A DNA stretch of 32,966 nt from NCBI GenBank assembly GCA_937958075.1, contig CALFFB010000172.1, positions 1-32,966 on the forward strand, written 5' to 3'. The notes beneath the pieces were generated by a model. It did no database searches and was not told the DNA's origin. It was given only the letters and a program-made list of their open reading frames with translations. Position 1 is the stretch's first letter. Every line of letters begins with the position of its first letter. Below are positions 1 to 8,322 of the stretch, in pieces. The position numbers and the translations under genes are program-made. Origin of the DNA: an uncultured Geobacteraceae bacterium (GTDB lineage Bacteria; Desulfobacterota; Desulfuromonadia; Desulfuromonadales; Geopsychrobacteraceae).

Positions 1-48
1 TGGGTGAGACATGCCTGATGGCCCAAAGTGTACAACAGTTGGGGCGGA

Positions 49-60
49 AAACGATCGTTT
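49..60. other. 12-bp perfect palindrome
   Basis: AAACGATCGTTT is a perfect dyad in the non-coding start of the window. It could be a binding site for a dimeric regulator of a gene to the left, or chance. No promoter was recognised next to it. Confidence 0.3.
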
Positions 61-78
61 AAATGTAACTGTTCAGCA

Positions 79-183
79 CAGGGTTCGGATTCCCATTCCA
101 AGGGACACTTTGCGCCGTCCATGGCCGTTCGACTGTCGCCGTCCGTGGCGACAGACGCCCTTGTCACGGGAACCCGAACCCTG
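79..183 (-). other. long imperfect hairpin downstream of purB
   Basis: Bases 79-104 pair with 158-183 over 26 positions. There are four non-Watson-Crick positions. Two of them (89/173 and 95/167) are A-C on the plus strand but become U-G wobbles if the minus strand is transcribed; 97/165 and 98/164 stay mismatched. Inside the long stem is a second perfect 8-bp hairpin (133-140 with 147-154, 6-nt loop). The wobble pattern favours a minus-strand RNA, which would be the 3' end of the purB transcript or a separate small RNA. No U-run follows the stem on that strand, so a classic intrinsic terminator is not supported. A MITE-like or REP-like dispersed repeat is the main alternative. Confidence 0.6.
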
Positions 184-224
184 CCCTTGAGATTGTCGTG
201 AATAGTTACGATTAAATATCTGCG

Positions 225-1577
225 TCAGAGCAGATCGACCAGTTTTTCGGCCATGCCGGTATAGGTGGCCGGTGTCAGCGCCAGCAGGCGCTCCTTGTCT
301 TCCGGTGACAGCTCAAGCTCAGCGACGAAAGCGCGGATGGTCGCGGCATCGATGGTCTGGCCGCGGGTCAGCTCCTTGAGTTTTTCGTAGGGCTTGTCAA
401 TGCCCGCCTTGCGCATGACCGTCTGGATGGGTTCGGCCAGTACCTCCCATGCCTGATCGAGGTCCCTGGCCAGCCGCTCCTGATTCAGCTTGAGCTTGCC
501 CAGACCCTTCAAGGTCGATTGATAGGCAATGAGGCTGTAACCGAAGCCGACCCCCATATTGCGCAGGACGGTGGAATCCGTCAGGTCCCGCTGCAGGCGC
601 GAGATGGGCAGCTTGGCTGCCAGATGCTGAAAAACGGCATTGGCCAGACCGCAATTGCCCTCCGAGTTTTCAAAATCGATGGGGTTGACCTTGTGCGGCA
701 TGGTGGAGGAACCGATTTCACCCTCGACGGTTTTCTGGCCGAAATAGGCCATGGAGATGTAGGTCCAGATGTCGCGGTTGAAGTCGATGAGGATGGTATT
801 CCAGCGGCACAGAGCGTCGAACAGCTCCGCCATGTAGTCGTGGGGTTCGATCTGGGTGGTGAACAGATTTTGCGTCAGACCCAGTTCGTCGCGGATGAGT
901 TTTCCGGTCAGGCTGATCCAGTCAACCTCGGGGTAGGCTGACAGGTGGGCGTTGAAATTGCCAACGGCGCCGTTGAGTTTGCCCAGCAGTTCAATGTTGC
1001 CTATCTGCCTGCTCTGCCGTTGCAGGCGGTTGGCGAACACCGCCAGCTCCTTGCCGATGGTGGTTGGCGAGGCGGTCTGGCCGTGGGTGCGGGCCAGCAT
1101 GGGGACGCTCTTGCAGGTGTCGGCCAGGGTGACAATGGTATCGATGATCTTCTGTTGTTGCGGCTGGATCAGCTGCAGCCCCTCTTTAAGCATCAGGGCG
1201 TGGGCGAGGTTATTGATGTCTTCCGAGGTGCAGGCAAAGTGGATGAATTCGGAGAGCTCCTGTAGCGAGGTTCCGGCGATCTTCTCCTTGAGGTAGTACT
1301 CGACGGCCTTGACATCGTGATTGGTGACCGCTTCGATGGTCTTGATTTTTTCAGCTTCGTCCGGGGTAAAATCGGTTATCAGCCGGCGCAGGAGCTGCTC
1401 TTCGGCAGGTGTCAGTTGCCGGCACTGCGGAATGTTCGGTTCGTTGCCCAGAGCGATCAGCCACAGTATTTCAACGCGGACGCGATTTTTCAGCAGGGCG
1501 TATTCGGAAAAAGCTTCAATCAGGCCTTTGGTTTTGTCGGCATAGCGGCCATCAATAGGGGAAATTGCGGTAATCAT
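225..1577 (-). CDS. purB: adenylosuccinate lyase
   Basis: Fumarase/aspartase superfamily lyase acting twice in purine synthesis: it cleaves SAICAR to AICAR, and adenylosuccinate to AMP, releasing fumarate each time. Cytosolic homotetramer in the family. The 450-aa length matches the E. coli-type PurB (about 456 aa). Visible motifs are TNHDVKA (residues 86-92), RTHGQTAS with the likely catalytic His165, and the family signature GSSTMPHKVNP (289-299), whose mobile-loop serine is Ser290 or Ser291. The start has an AAGGAG ribosome site about 10 nt upstream. The gene stands alone on the minus strand and is divergent from the patatin gene. A possible promoter lies at 1616-1644. Confidence 0.97.
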   Translation of the reverse strand: MITAISPIDGRYADKTKGLIEAFSEYALLKNRVRVEILWLIALGNEPNIPQCRQLTPAEEQLLRRLITDFTPDEAEKIKTIEAVTNHDVKAVEYYLKEKIAGTSLQELSEFIHFACTSEDINNLAHALMLKEGLQLIQPQQQKIIDTIVTLADTCKSVPMLARTHGQTASPTTIGKELAVFANRLQRQSRQIGNIELLGKLNGAVGNFNAHLSAYPEVDWISLTGKLIRDELGLTQNLFTTQIEPHDYMAELFDALCRWNTILIDFNRDIWTYISMAYFGQKTVEGEIGSSTMPHKVNPIDFENSEGNCGLANAVFQHLAAKLPISRLQRDLTDSTVLRNMGVGFGYSLIAYQSTLKGLGKLKLNQERLARDLDQAWEVLAEPIQTVMRKAGIDKPYEKLKELTRGQTIDAATIRAFVAELELSPEDKERLLALTPATYTGMAEKLVDLL

Positions 1578-1615
1578 GGTGTGAATGCTCCTTGTCGCGG
1601 CAATGGTAAAGCGGC

Positions 1616-1644
1616 ACTATAGCCGCGTCGGTTTTCTCCCGCAA
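1616..1644 (-). promoter_or_regulatory. candidate purB promoter
   Basis: On the minus strand TTGCGG (1644-1639) is followed after 17 bp by TATAGT (1621-1616). The -10 box matches 5/6 of the sigma-70 consensus and the -35 box is weak. It sits about 40 nt upstream of the purB start codon. Confidence 0.4.
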
Positions 1645-1665
1645 CCGCTTTCCTCTTTTGCCGGC

Positions 1666-1690
1666 CACAACAAAAAGGGGATTTGTTGTG
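1666..1690. promoter_or_regulatory. 9-bp inverted repeat, possible operator
   Basis: CACAACAAA (1666-1674) and TTTGTTGTG (1682-1690) form a perfect inverted repeat with a 7-bp spacer. It ends two bases before the -10 box of the patatin gene's likely promoter and lies upstream of the purB promoter. A repressor bound here would block the rightward promoter. No regulator gene is adjacent. Confidence 0.45.
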
Positions 1691-1697
1691 CTATGAT
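1689..1697 (+). promoter_or_regulatory. extended -10 promoter for the patatin gene
   Basis: TGCTATGAT is an extended -10 element (TGn followed by a 5/6 match to TATAAT). No good -35 box is present, which is common for extended -10 promoters. It would give a leader of roughly 80 nt before the GTG start at 1788. Confidence 0.4.
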
Positions 1698-1787
1698 CAC
1701 CACTTTAGGAGAATCAGCGGGTCGAAGACAGACCCTGTCCACTCCTTGTTGTCTGTTCAACTGAATTGTCAGGGGAGCTTGCTTGCA

Positions 1788-2723
1788 GTGAATGTCAAAA
1801 AACCAAAAAGCAACCATAATAACAGCACAAAAAATGGTCAGTCCGTCTCCCTTGTCCTGGGCAGCGGCGGCGCCAGGGGGTTGGCGCACATAGGCGTCAT
1901 TCAGGTGCTGGAACAGCAGGGATACGAAATTAAATCTATTTCCGGATCGTCCATGGGCGCCCTGATCGGAGGCATCTACGCGACGGGACACCTGTCCACC
2001 TACACCGAGTGGGTGTCGGCCCTCGACCGGTTGGACATGGTCAAGCTGCTGGATTTTTCCTTCAGCGGCTCCGCCCTGTTCAAGGGGGAGCGGATCATCT
2101 CGACCCTGCGTGAGCTGATCGGTGACTGCAATATTGAGGATCTGCCCATTTCCTTTACGGCAGTGGCCACGGATCTGGATGAAAGCAAGGAAGTGTGGCT
2201 GTCGAGTGGCCCCTTGTTTGATGCGATTCGCGCCTCTATTGCGTTTCCGACGGTATTTTCCGCTTTTGAATACAATGGCAGAACCCTGGTCGACGGTGGC
2301 CTGCTCAATCCTATTCCCATTGCCCCGACCCTCCACGATCATACCGATCTGACGATAGCGGTGAACCTGAGCGGTAAATCCAGGCCGCTGCCGCAACCGG
2401 AGATCAACGGTAACGCCAAGGTCAAACGAGCCGGCTATCATCATAAAATCATGGATTTTATCGAGACGGTTCAGCGCAAGGGGAAAAGCTATCTCGAGGT
2501 TCAGGACGAAGGTTTTTTCGACGTGATATCCAAAAGCCTGGATGCCATGCAGTCAACCATCTCGCGTTTGAAACTGGCCGCCTATACGCCGGACATCACC
2601 ATCGATATCCCGAAAAACATCTGCACCATCTACGAATTTGAGCGCGCCCGTGAGCTGATTGCCATCGGGCGTAATGAGACGGAAGAAGCCATCAGGAATT
2701 TTCACCATCAAAATGGCAACTAG
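1788..2723 (+). CDS. patatin-like phospholipase (RssA-type)
   Basis: Predicted serine lipid acyl hydrolase of about 311 aa with the Ser-Asp dyad of patatins. The glycine-rich oxyanion loop GSGGARG lies at residues 25-31, the nucleophile elbow GSSMG at 53-57 (Ser55), and the catalytic Asp in DGG at 169-171. I see no signal peptide or outer-membrane barrel, so it resembles the cytosolic/peripheral RssA/YchK group rather than the secreted PlpD type. The reading frame stays open back to a TTG at 1683. I chose GTG 1788 because AGGGGAG precedes it by about 10 nt and the family domain begins only 18 residues later. The physiological substrate cannot be read from the sequence. Confidence 0.85.
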   Translation: MNVKKPKSNHNNSTKNGQSVSLVLGSGGARGLAHIGVIQVLEQQGYEIKSISGSSMGALIGGIYATGHLSTYTEWVSALDRLDMVKLLDFSFSGSALFKGERIISTLRELIGDCNIEDLPISFTAVATDLDESKEVWLSSGPLFDAIRASIAFPTVFSAFEYNGRTLVDGGLLNPIPIAPTLHDHTDLTIAVNLSGKSRPLPQPEINGNAKVKRAGYHHKIMDFIETVQRKGKSYLEVQDEGFFDVISKSLDAMQSTISRLKLAAYTPDITIDIPKNICTIYEFERARELIAIGRNETEEAIRNFHHQNGN

Positions 2724-2773
2724 ACTACATGTGATAATAGTCAATAAATCAACCGGTTAAGGATGCATATATA

Positions 2774-4255
2774 ATGTTTCAATTGAGGTATGCGTTTATT
2801 CTTCTGCTCTTTTTTTTCAGCCCCGCGGTCGTTGCCGCGGTGTCTCTGGACGAGCGGGTGACAGAGCACAGGCTGGACAACGGTTTGACGCTTCTACTGC
2901 TGGAGCGTCACAGCGCGCCAACGGTCAGTGCCTATATCTCCTTTGCTGTCGGTTCCGTTGATGAGACAAGCCGGCAGCGGGGTGTTGCCCATCTGCTTGA
3001 ACATATGTTGTTCAAGGGAACCAGGACCCTGGGTACCACGGACTTTGCCGCTGAGCGTCCCTTGCTGCGACAGATTGAGGAGGTCGGTCGGCAGCTGGAC
3101 GCCCTGAAGATCGATCCTGTTGCCCATAGGCAGCGGCTGGAGCAGCTGCGTCAGGAACTGGAGCAATTGCAGAAGGAGCATCGGCAATTTGTGGTCAAGG
3201 ATGAGTTTGCCAGAATTTATGCTGAGCATGGCGGGGTTGGCTACAATGCTTTTACCAGCAAGGACCAGACAAGTTATCTGATCAATCTGCCGGCCAACAA
3301 GCTCGAGTTGTGGGCGGCTATTGAATCAGATCGGTTACAGAACGCGGTGTTCCGCGAATTCTATACGGAGCGCGATGTTGTTCTTGAAGAGCGTTATCGT
3401 GCCATTGAGGTCAATCCCTCCCGCAAGCTTTACGAAAATCTGCTGGCAACGGCCTATCAGGTGCACCCTTACCGTCATCCGATCATCGGCTGGCAGTCCG
3501 ATATCGCTTTTATGACACCGGATACGATCCGTACCTTTTTTGGCAGCTATTATGCCCCGGCGAATATGGTCATAACCCTGGTCGGTGCCTTTGACAGCGA
3601 TGAGGCCCTGACGCTGGTCGAACGCTATTTCGGCAGCCTTCCCCCTGGAGAGAAGGTGCCTCCGGTCACCGCCAGAGAACCGCAACAGAAGGGGGAACGG
3701 CGGGTCAAGGTCACTTTTGACGCAGAACCCAGGATGATGGTGGCCTATCACAAACCGACCCTGCCCCATGCCGATGATTACGTTTTTGACCTTCTCGGCC
3801 AGGCCCTGACGGGCGGCAGAAGCTCACGTCTGTATCAATCGCTGGTTGTCGATAAACAGTTGGTTACCGATGTCAGTATTTTTACTGCTCCGGGATCGCG
3901 TTACGACAATCTGCTGATTGTCAGCCTGCTGCCCCGACGGGGCGTGACCTTTGCCCGGCTCGAACAGGCCCTGGATGAGGAATTTCAGCAGCTGTTGCGC
4001 AACCCCCTCACAACAGAAGAGATGGAACAGGCGCGGCGGCAGATACTGACCTCTCTACTCCGGGGCATGCAGAGCAACAGCGGTCTGGCGCGGATGCTGT
4101 CGAGCTATCAGATCCTCGGTAACTGGCGCTACCTTGTCGACTATGAAGAGAAATTAAACAGGGTAACGACTGAGGATGTCTCACGGGTGGTGACAGACTA
4201 TCTGCATGCGGACAATCGCGTGGTCGCGCAGCTGAGTCGGGAGGGTGAACAATGA
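2774..4255 (+). CDS. M16 family zinc peptidase, zinc-binding subunit
   Basis: Processing-peptidase-like M16B protein of 493 aa with an N-terminal signal peptide (hydrophobic 7-22), so probably periplasmic. The inverted zinc motif HLLEH is at 73-77 and the third ligand is Glu205 or Glu206 in the DVVLEE stretch. Between these lies an extra charged, Leu/Gln/Glu-rich, probably coiled-coil insertion (about 93-145), so the spacing is longer than the usual ~76 residues. In the C-terminal half the Arg/Tyr pair that positions substrate seems lost: the equivalent stretch reads DKQLVTDV. That pair is intact in the next gene's product, whose start overlaps this stop as ATGA. The two proteins therefore look like complementary halves of one heterodimeric enzyme. 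Confidence 0.92.
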   Translation: MFQLRYAFILLLFFFSPAVVAAVSLDERVTEHRLDNGLTLLLLERHSAPTVSAYISFAVGSVDETSRQRGVAHLLEHMLFKGTRTLGTTDFAAERPLLRQIEEVGRQLDALKIDPVAHRQRLEQLRQELEQLQKEHRQFVVKDEFARIYAEHGGVGYNAFTSKDQTSYLINLPANKLELWAAIESDRLQNAVFREFYTERDVVLEERYRAIEVNPSRKLYENLLATAYQVHPYRHPIIGWQSDIAFMTPDTIRTFFGSYYAPANMVITLVGAFDSDEALTLVERYFGSLPPGEKVPPVTAREPQQKGERRVKVTFDAEPRMMVAYHKPTLPHADDYVFDLLGQALTGGRSSRLYQSLVVDKQLVTDVSIFTAPGSRYDNLLIVSLLPRRGVTFARLEQALDEEFQQLLRNPLTTEEMEQARRQILTSLLRGMQSNSGLARMLSSYQILGNWRYLVDYEEKLNRVTTEDVSRVVTDYLHADNRVVAQLSREGEQ

Positions 4256-5679
4256 AAACATTATGGTTGGGCCCGCTGTTGCTGGTCCTGATGGTGACAA
4301 GCGTTGTCGCTGAAACCCTGCCCCGTCCGGATCAGCTTGAGTTTCCGCCCCTGGAGATAGAGTTCCCCGAGATTGCCCGGACAAAGCTGGATAACGGCAT
4401 GCGTCTGTATGTCAGGGAAGACGATGAACTGCCGCTGATCAATATCACCCTGATGATTGAAGGGGGGAGTATTTACGATCCTCCCCAGCAGACCGGTCTG
4501 GCGGAGCTCTTCGCGCAGACCCTGGAAACCGGTGGAGCCGGGGATATGTCCCCTCAGCAACTGGAGGAAACGCTGGATCGCCTGGCGGCGCAGCTGTCGG
4601 TGGCGAGCAGCAGCTACGCTTACCAGATTGACCTGTCCGTGCATCAGCAGGATCTCGACCTTGGTCTTGACCTCCTTGCAGCGCTATTGCGCCGGCCGGC
4701 ATTCGATCCGGAACGGCTGGAGCTCGCCCGTGCCCGCTTGCTGGAGGGGATTCATCGCCGCAACGACAATCCGTCATCCATTGCCGGACGGTATCTGGCC
4801 CGGGCCGTCAATCCGGGGCACCCCTTCGGCAGTGAAGCGACGGTGGCCACGGTGTCCGGCCTGACCCGTGATGAGCTGCTGGCGCTGCATCAGCGCTTTT
4901 TCCATCCTTCGCGTATCTGGTGGGGTGTTTCCGGAGCGGTTGATGCGTCGCACCTGAAGGCCAGGCTGGAAGAGCTCTTCGGGGATTGGCAGACATCTCC
5001 GACCGCCGACGTCGAGATGCCGCCTCTGCCACCGGAACCGGGAGCTCAGGTTTTTGTCATTGACCGAGAATTGCCCCAGACCACGGTGTTGATGGGCCAT
5101 CGCGGAATCAGTAAGGACGCGCCGGACTTTATGGCTCTGCGCGTCGCCAACTATATTTTCGGGGGGGGCGGTTTCAACTCACGGCTGATGCGCGAAATCC
5201 GCTCCAACCGTGGCCTGGTCTATTCCATCTACTCGCAGGTTCAACTTGGCCGGATTCTGCCGGAACTCTTCGTCATCGGCGGCGAGACAAGAAATGATAC
5301 GGCAGTGGAGATGGTGGTCTCAGTCACCGAGATGCTGGAAGAGCTGGTGACCACGGGAGTGACGGATTCCGAGCTGGAGCTGGCGCAAAACAGTCTGGTC
5401 AATTCCTTTATTTTTGCTTTTGAAAACACCCATGCGGTCGTCACCCAGAATCTGCGCCTTGATTATTACGATTATCCGGGGGATTATCTGCAGACGTATC
5501 AGCAGCAGATTCGTGCCTTAACGGCGGCTGACATTCAGCAGGCGGCACAGAATTACCTGCATCCTGATCGCTTGCAGATTGTTCTGGTGGGAGATGCAAA
5601 GGTTCTGTTGCCGGAGCTGTCGAAGCAGGGGTTTGCGGCAGTGGTCCTGGTGAACCTGGATGAGCCGGACACCCTCTGA
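4252..5679 (+). CDS. M16 family peptidase, non-zinc partner subunit
   Basis: Second M16 protein, 475 aa, with a signal peptide (about 1-20). The zinc motif is destroyed: the position of HxxEH reads E85-L-F-A88-Q89 within GLAELFAQ, so this chain cannot hold the catalytic metal. The C-terminal domain keeps the family Arg/Tyr pair in RGLVY (Arg320, Tyr324). It is translationally coupled to the upstream active-site subunit by a 4-base overlap. This arrangement is known for bacterial heterodimeric M16B enzymes and for mitochondrial processing peptidase. The likely role is degradation or processing of periplasmic peptides; the substrate is unknown. Confidence 0.92.
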   Translation: MKTLWLGPLLLVLMVTSVVAETLPRPDQLEFPPLEIEFPEIARTKLDNGMRLYVREDDELPLINITLMIEGGSIYDPPQQTGLAELFAQTLETGGAGDMSPQQLEETLDRLAAQLSVASSSYAYQIDLSVHQQDLDLGLDLLAALLRRPAFDPERLELARARLLEGIHRRNDNPSSIAGRYLARAVNPGHPFGSEATVATVSGLTRDELLALHQRFFHPSRIWWGVSGAVDASHLKARLEELFGDWQTSPTADVEMPPLPPEPGAQVFVIDRELPQTTVLMGHRGISKDAPDFMALRVANYIFGGGGFNSRLMREIRSNRGLVYSIYSQVQLGRILPELFVIGGETRNDTAVEMVVSVTEMLEELVTTGVTDSELELAQNSLVNSFIFAFENTHAVVTQNLRLDYYDYPGDYLQTYQQQIRALTAADIQQAAQNYLHPDRLQIVLVGDAKVLLPELSKQGFAAVVLVNLDEPDTL

Positions 5680-5753
5680 GAGGATCGGCCGGGGAGCGGT
5701 TTCGCTGGCTGCATTGAGGTTAAGAGCGCTGACTCCTTGACACGGGAGCTGAG

Positions 5754-7139
5754 ATGGGGAACGGAGAAAAGAAAAGATCAGACTGGAAAAAACGGCTCAA
5801 GCACCTGGTGTGGGAGCAGAATCCGGCCGAGATGACCTGGGGGCGGCGGACCCTGTTGCGGCAACTGCAGATGGTGGTGCTGGTGGTCCGCGATTTTGGA
5901 GTGAACCAGTGCCTGTTGCGGGCGGCGGCTTTGACCTATTACACCATGTTGTCTCTGGTGCCGCTGCTGGCCCTGACCTTTGCCCTGCTCAAGGCCTTCG
6001 GCGTACAGAATCAGCTGCAACCGCTGATTATGGATAAACTGAATGTGGGCGGCGGCGAGGTCACCGAAACCATTATCAGCTATATCAACAACACCCAGGT
6101 TGCCCAGCTCGGTGCCGTCGGTCTGGTGTTCCTGATCGTTGCCGTGGTTTCCCTGCTCACCAACGTCGAAAAGGCATTCAATTATGTCTGGGGCGTTTCG
6201 GAAGTCCGGCCGTTGCTGCGGCGTTTCTCCGATTATCTGTCGGTGATCCTGGTGGGCCCGATTCTGTTGATCAGCGCCATATCCATGTCCTCAACCCTGC
6301 TCAACCACGGGTTGATGCAGCAGCTGATGGAGATGCAACTGATCGGGTCGATGATCGTGCTGCTGCTGAAAATTGCCCCTTTTGTCTTTATGTGGCTGGC
6401 ATTCACCGGTTTATACATCTTTATGTCGAACATCAAGGTGCAATGGCGGGCGGCCTTTATCGGGGGTATCGCCGGTGGCACCCTGTGGCAGCTGGCGCAA
6501 CTGGGCTATGTTCACTTTCAGGTCGGCGTGGCTCGCCATAATGCTATTTACGGAACCATGGCGGCCCTGCCTGTTTTTATGGTCTGGCTTTATGTGTCGT
6601 GGATTATCGTCCTGTTCGGTCTGGGTGTTTGCTACGCGAAACAGAACTTACGAACCGGCGCCCGTGATCTGCGCAGTACGGAAATCAGTGTCAGCAGTTT
6701 TGAACAGGTCGCTCTGGCTCTGCTGGTCACTCTGGCGGATCGCTTCATCAAGGCCGAGCCGCCGGCGACCCATGACCAGCTGGCCCGTATCCTCTATATT
6801 CCGTCGCGTTTATGTCGCGGCGTCCTGGAGCAGCTTGAAACGGCGGGCTTTGTCAGTCAGGGCCATACGCATTCGGGAATATCAACCTTTCAGCTGGGAC
6901 GCTCTGCTGATACGCTGAAGATAGCGGATATCCTCGAAAAACTCCGTGGACTGGGCGAAGAGGTCCTCTATCTGTCGGAACAGCCGCAAACAAAGGCCGC
7001 GTTGGCAACCTGTCAGGACATCGACAGGCTTGTCCGCAGCCAGTATGGCGAGGTGACGTTGAAGGAGCTGGTGCACCGCTCAGGGCAGATGCCGGCGCCG
7101 GAGCAGGTTGAACAAACCGCTACACCAGAGCTGACTTAA
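5754..7139 (+). CDS. yihY: YihY/BrkB family inner-membrane protein
   Basis: 461-aa member of the YihY/BrkB (formerly misnamed RNase BN) family. About six membrane segments lie between residues 45 and 295, including the family-typical LRAAALTYYTMLSLVPLLAL stretch at the start of the core. After the membrane domain comes a soluble tail of about 150 residues. It looks like a winged-helix fold (HDQLARILYIPSRLCRGVLE, then LETAGFVS), a tail found in a subset of the family. GGGAG precedes the start. It follows the M16 pair by 74 bp on the same strand and may share its transcript. Its stop codon overlaps that of convergent lpxH in the four bases TTAA. The family's molecular function is unresolved; it is not an RNase. 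Confidence 0.88.
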   Translation: MGNGEKKRSDWKKRLKHLVWEQNPAEMTWGRRTLLRQLQMVVLVVRDFGVNQCLLRAAALTYYTMLSLVPLLALTFALLKAFGVQNQLQPLIMDKLNVGGGEVTETIISYINNTQVAQLGAVGLVFLIVAVVSLLTNVEKAFNYVWGVSEVRPLLRRFSDYLSVILVGPILLISAISMSSTLLNHGLMQQLMEMQLIGSMIVLLLKIAPFVFMWLAFTGLYIFMSNIKVQWRAAFIGGIAGGTLWQLAQLGYVHFQVGVARHNAIYGTMAALPVFMVWLYVSWIIVLFGLGVCYAKQNLRTGARDLRSTEISVSSFEQVALALLVTLADRFIKAEPPATHDQLARILYIPSRLCRGVLEQLETAGFVSQGHTHSGISTFQLGRSADTLKIADILEKLRGLGEEVLYLSEQPQTKAALATCQDIDRLVRSQYGEVTLKELVHRSGQMPAPEQVEQTATPELT

Positions 7140-7846
7140 GAGGATCCGGTGCGGGTGCCCGATGTGATGCGGCCGTCCTCCAAAAACAGGTAGGCGCCAC
7201 GGCTCTGCCAGTCACCCAGGGCAACAATGCGGGGAGATTGATCCTGCAGGGTCACGGGATAATGAAAGTGGCCGCAGATCATCAGATCGAAGGGTTCCGG
7301 CTGGTGCTCACAGAATGTGCGTAACCAGGCCGATGGATCCTTTTCTTTGTTGAGGGGTCTTTTTTTAAGACTTTTATCACTGAGCCAGAGTCCGAACCTC
7401 CAGACCAGGTCAGGATGAATGACCCTCATCAGGCACCGGGCAAACCCGCTGCGCCATAAGCCGCGCAACAGCTTGTAGCCCGTTGCCGGGCGGACGAGGT
7501 CACCGTGACAGAGAAGCAACCGTTGTCCGTCCCAGGAGATAATCTGCTGTTCGGTGATGATGTGGCATTGCAGGGTTTCGCGAAAATAGGGGCCCAGCAG
7601 GAAATCGTGGTTGCCTTCGGTAAAATAGAGTCTCGTTCCCTGTTCAGAAAAACGGCGCAGACGTTCAAGCAGGGGAAGGTACGCGGCAAAAACCAGATGA
7701 TCATAGCCGATCCACAGCTCGAAGATGTCCCCCAGCAGGAACAGACCGTCAAGATCCTGCTGCTCATCGAGAAATTCGAGGAGGCGCTGATAGTTGGCGT
7801 CCTGTGGCATGCGCAGATGGGCGTCGCTGATAAAGAGGGCTTTCAT
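7136..7846 (-). CDS. lpxH: UDP-2,3-diacylglucosamine diphosphatase
   Basis: Metallophosphoesterase of lipid A synthesis that hydrolyses UDP-2,3-diacylglucosamine to lipid X and UMP at the inner membrane. At 236 aa it matches the family. All metal-site motifs are present: Asp8 and His10 (SDAH), GDIFELW with Asp40, GNHDF with Asn79/His80, HGD with His114, and GHFH with His193/His195. The ATG codes the first residue of the core first strand, so no later start is possible. There is no Shine-Dalgarno sequence, and a near-consensus promoter ends 7 nt upstream, so the mRNA is probably leaderless. The rest of the Raetz pathway is not in the window. Confidence 0.93.
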   Translation of the reverse strand: MKALFISDAHLRMPQDANYQRLLEFLDEQQDLDGLFLLGDIFELWIGYDHLVFAAYLPLLERLRRFSEQGTRLYFTEGNHDFLLGPYFRETLQCHIITEQQIISWDGQRLLLCHGDLVRPATGYKLLRGLWRSGFARCLMRVIHPDLVWRFGLWLSDKSLKKRPLNKEKDPSAWLRTFCEHQPEPFDLMICGHFHYPVTLQDQSPRIVALGDWQSRGAYLFLEDGRITSGTRTGSS

Positions 7847-7853
7847 GGCTGCG

Positions 7854-7883
7854 ACTATAGTTAAGCGCGCCTGATCTTGTCAA
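7854..7883 (-). promoter_or_regulatory. lpxH promoter abutting the start codon
   Basis: On the minus strand a perfect TTGACA (7883-7878) and TATAGT (7859-7854, 5/6) are separated by 18 bp. The predicted transcription start is at 7847 or 7846, i.e. at the A of the lpxH ATG. Confidence 0.7.
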
Positions 7884-7917
7884 TTAAGGAAAACAACCGT
7901 CAAAAAGGAGAGATTGT

Positions 7918-8307
7918 ATGCAGTACCCCATGGTTCATATCTGTTATCGGGTGATGGATCTTCAGGCCTCGGAAAAATTCTACCGGGAGGCCTTCGGCTT
8001 TGAAATATCCCGCAAAAAGGATTACCCCGAGGGAAAATTCACCTTAAGTTACATGACCTCGGCCAATCTGCCCTTTGAGCTGGAGCTGACCTACAATTAT
8101 GAGCAGCAGGAACCCTACGTTATCGGCAACGGCTATTCGCACCTGGCGGTCACCACCGATGACCTGGAGGGCTCCCATCGCCGCCATACGGAGATGGGCC
8201 TTGAGGTCACTCCCCTCAAGGGATTGAGTGGTGGCGCTCCGCGCTTTTATTTTGTCACTGATCCGGATGGTTATCGGGTCGAAGTCATTCGCAACACCCC
8301 TTCTTGA
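7918..8307 (+). CDS. gloA: lactoylglutathione lyase (glyoxalase I)
   Basis: Small vicinal-oxygen-chelate enzyme of 129 aa. It would isomerise the hemithioacetal of methylglyoxal and glutathione (or another thiol) to an S-lactoyl thioester. The two beta-alpha-beta-beta-beta repeats each supply two metal ligands: His7 and Glu56 in the first, His75 (GYSHLAV) and Glu122 (DPDGYRVEV) in the second. The stretch ELTYN and the DPDGY signature resemble the nickel-type E. coli GloA. An AAGGAG-containing ribosome site lies 8 nt before ATG. Divergent from lpxH and followed 15 bp later by the TPR gene. A different VOC substrate remains possible. Confidence 0.85.
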   Translation: MQYPMVHICYRVMDLQASEKFYREAFGFEISRKKDYPEGKFTLSYMTSANLPFELELTYNYEQQEPYVIGNGYSHLAVTTDDLEGSHRRHTEMGLEVTPLKGLSGGAPRFYFVTDPDGYRVEVIRNTPS

Positions 8308-8322
8308 CGCAGGAGCATGTCC

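Noticed and set aside
1617..2444. Minus-strand open frame opposite the patatin gene
   Set aside because: No start signal or family motif; the patatin catalytic motifs are on the plus strand.
5680..5753. Separate promoter for the YihY gene
   Set aside because: No hexamer pair near consensus with acceptable spacing was found; read-through from the M16 genes is simpler.
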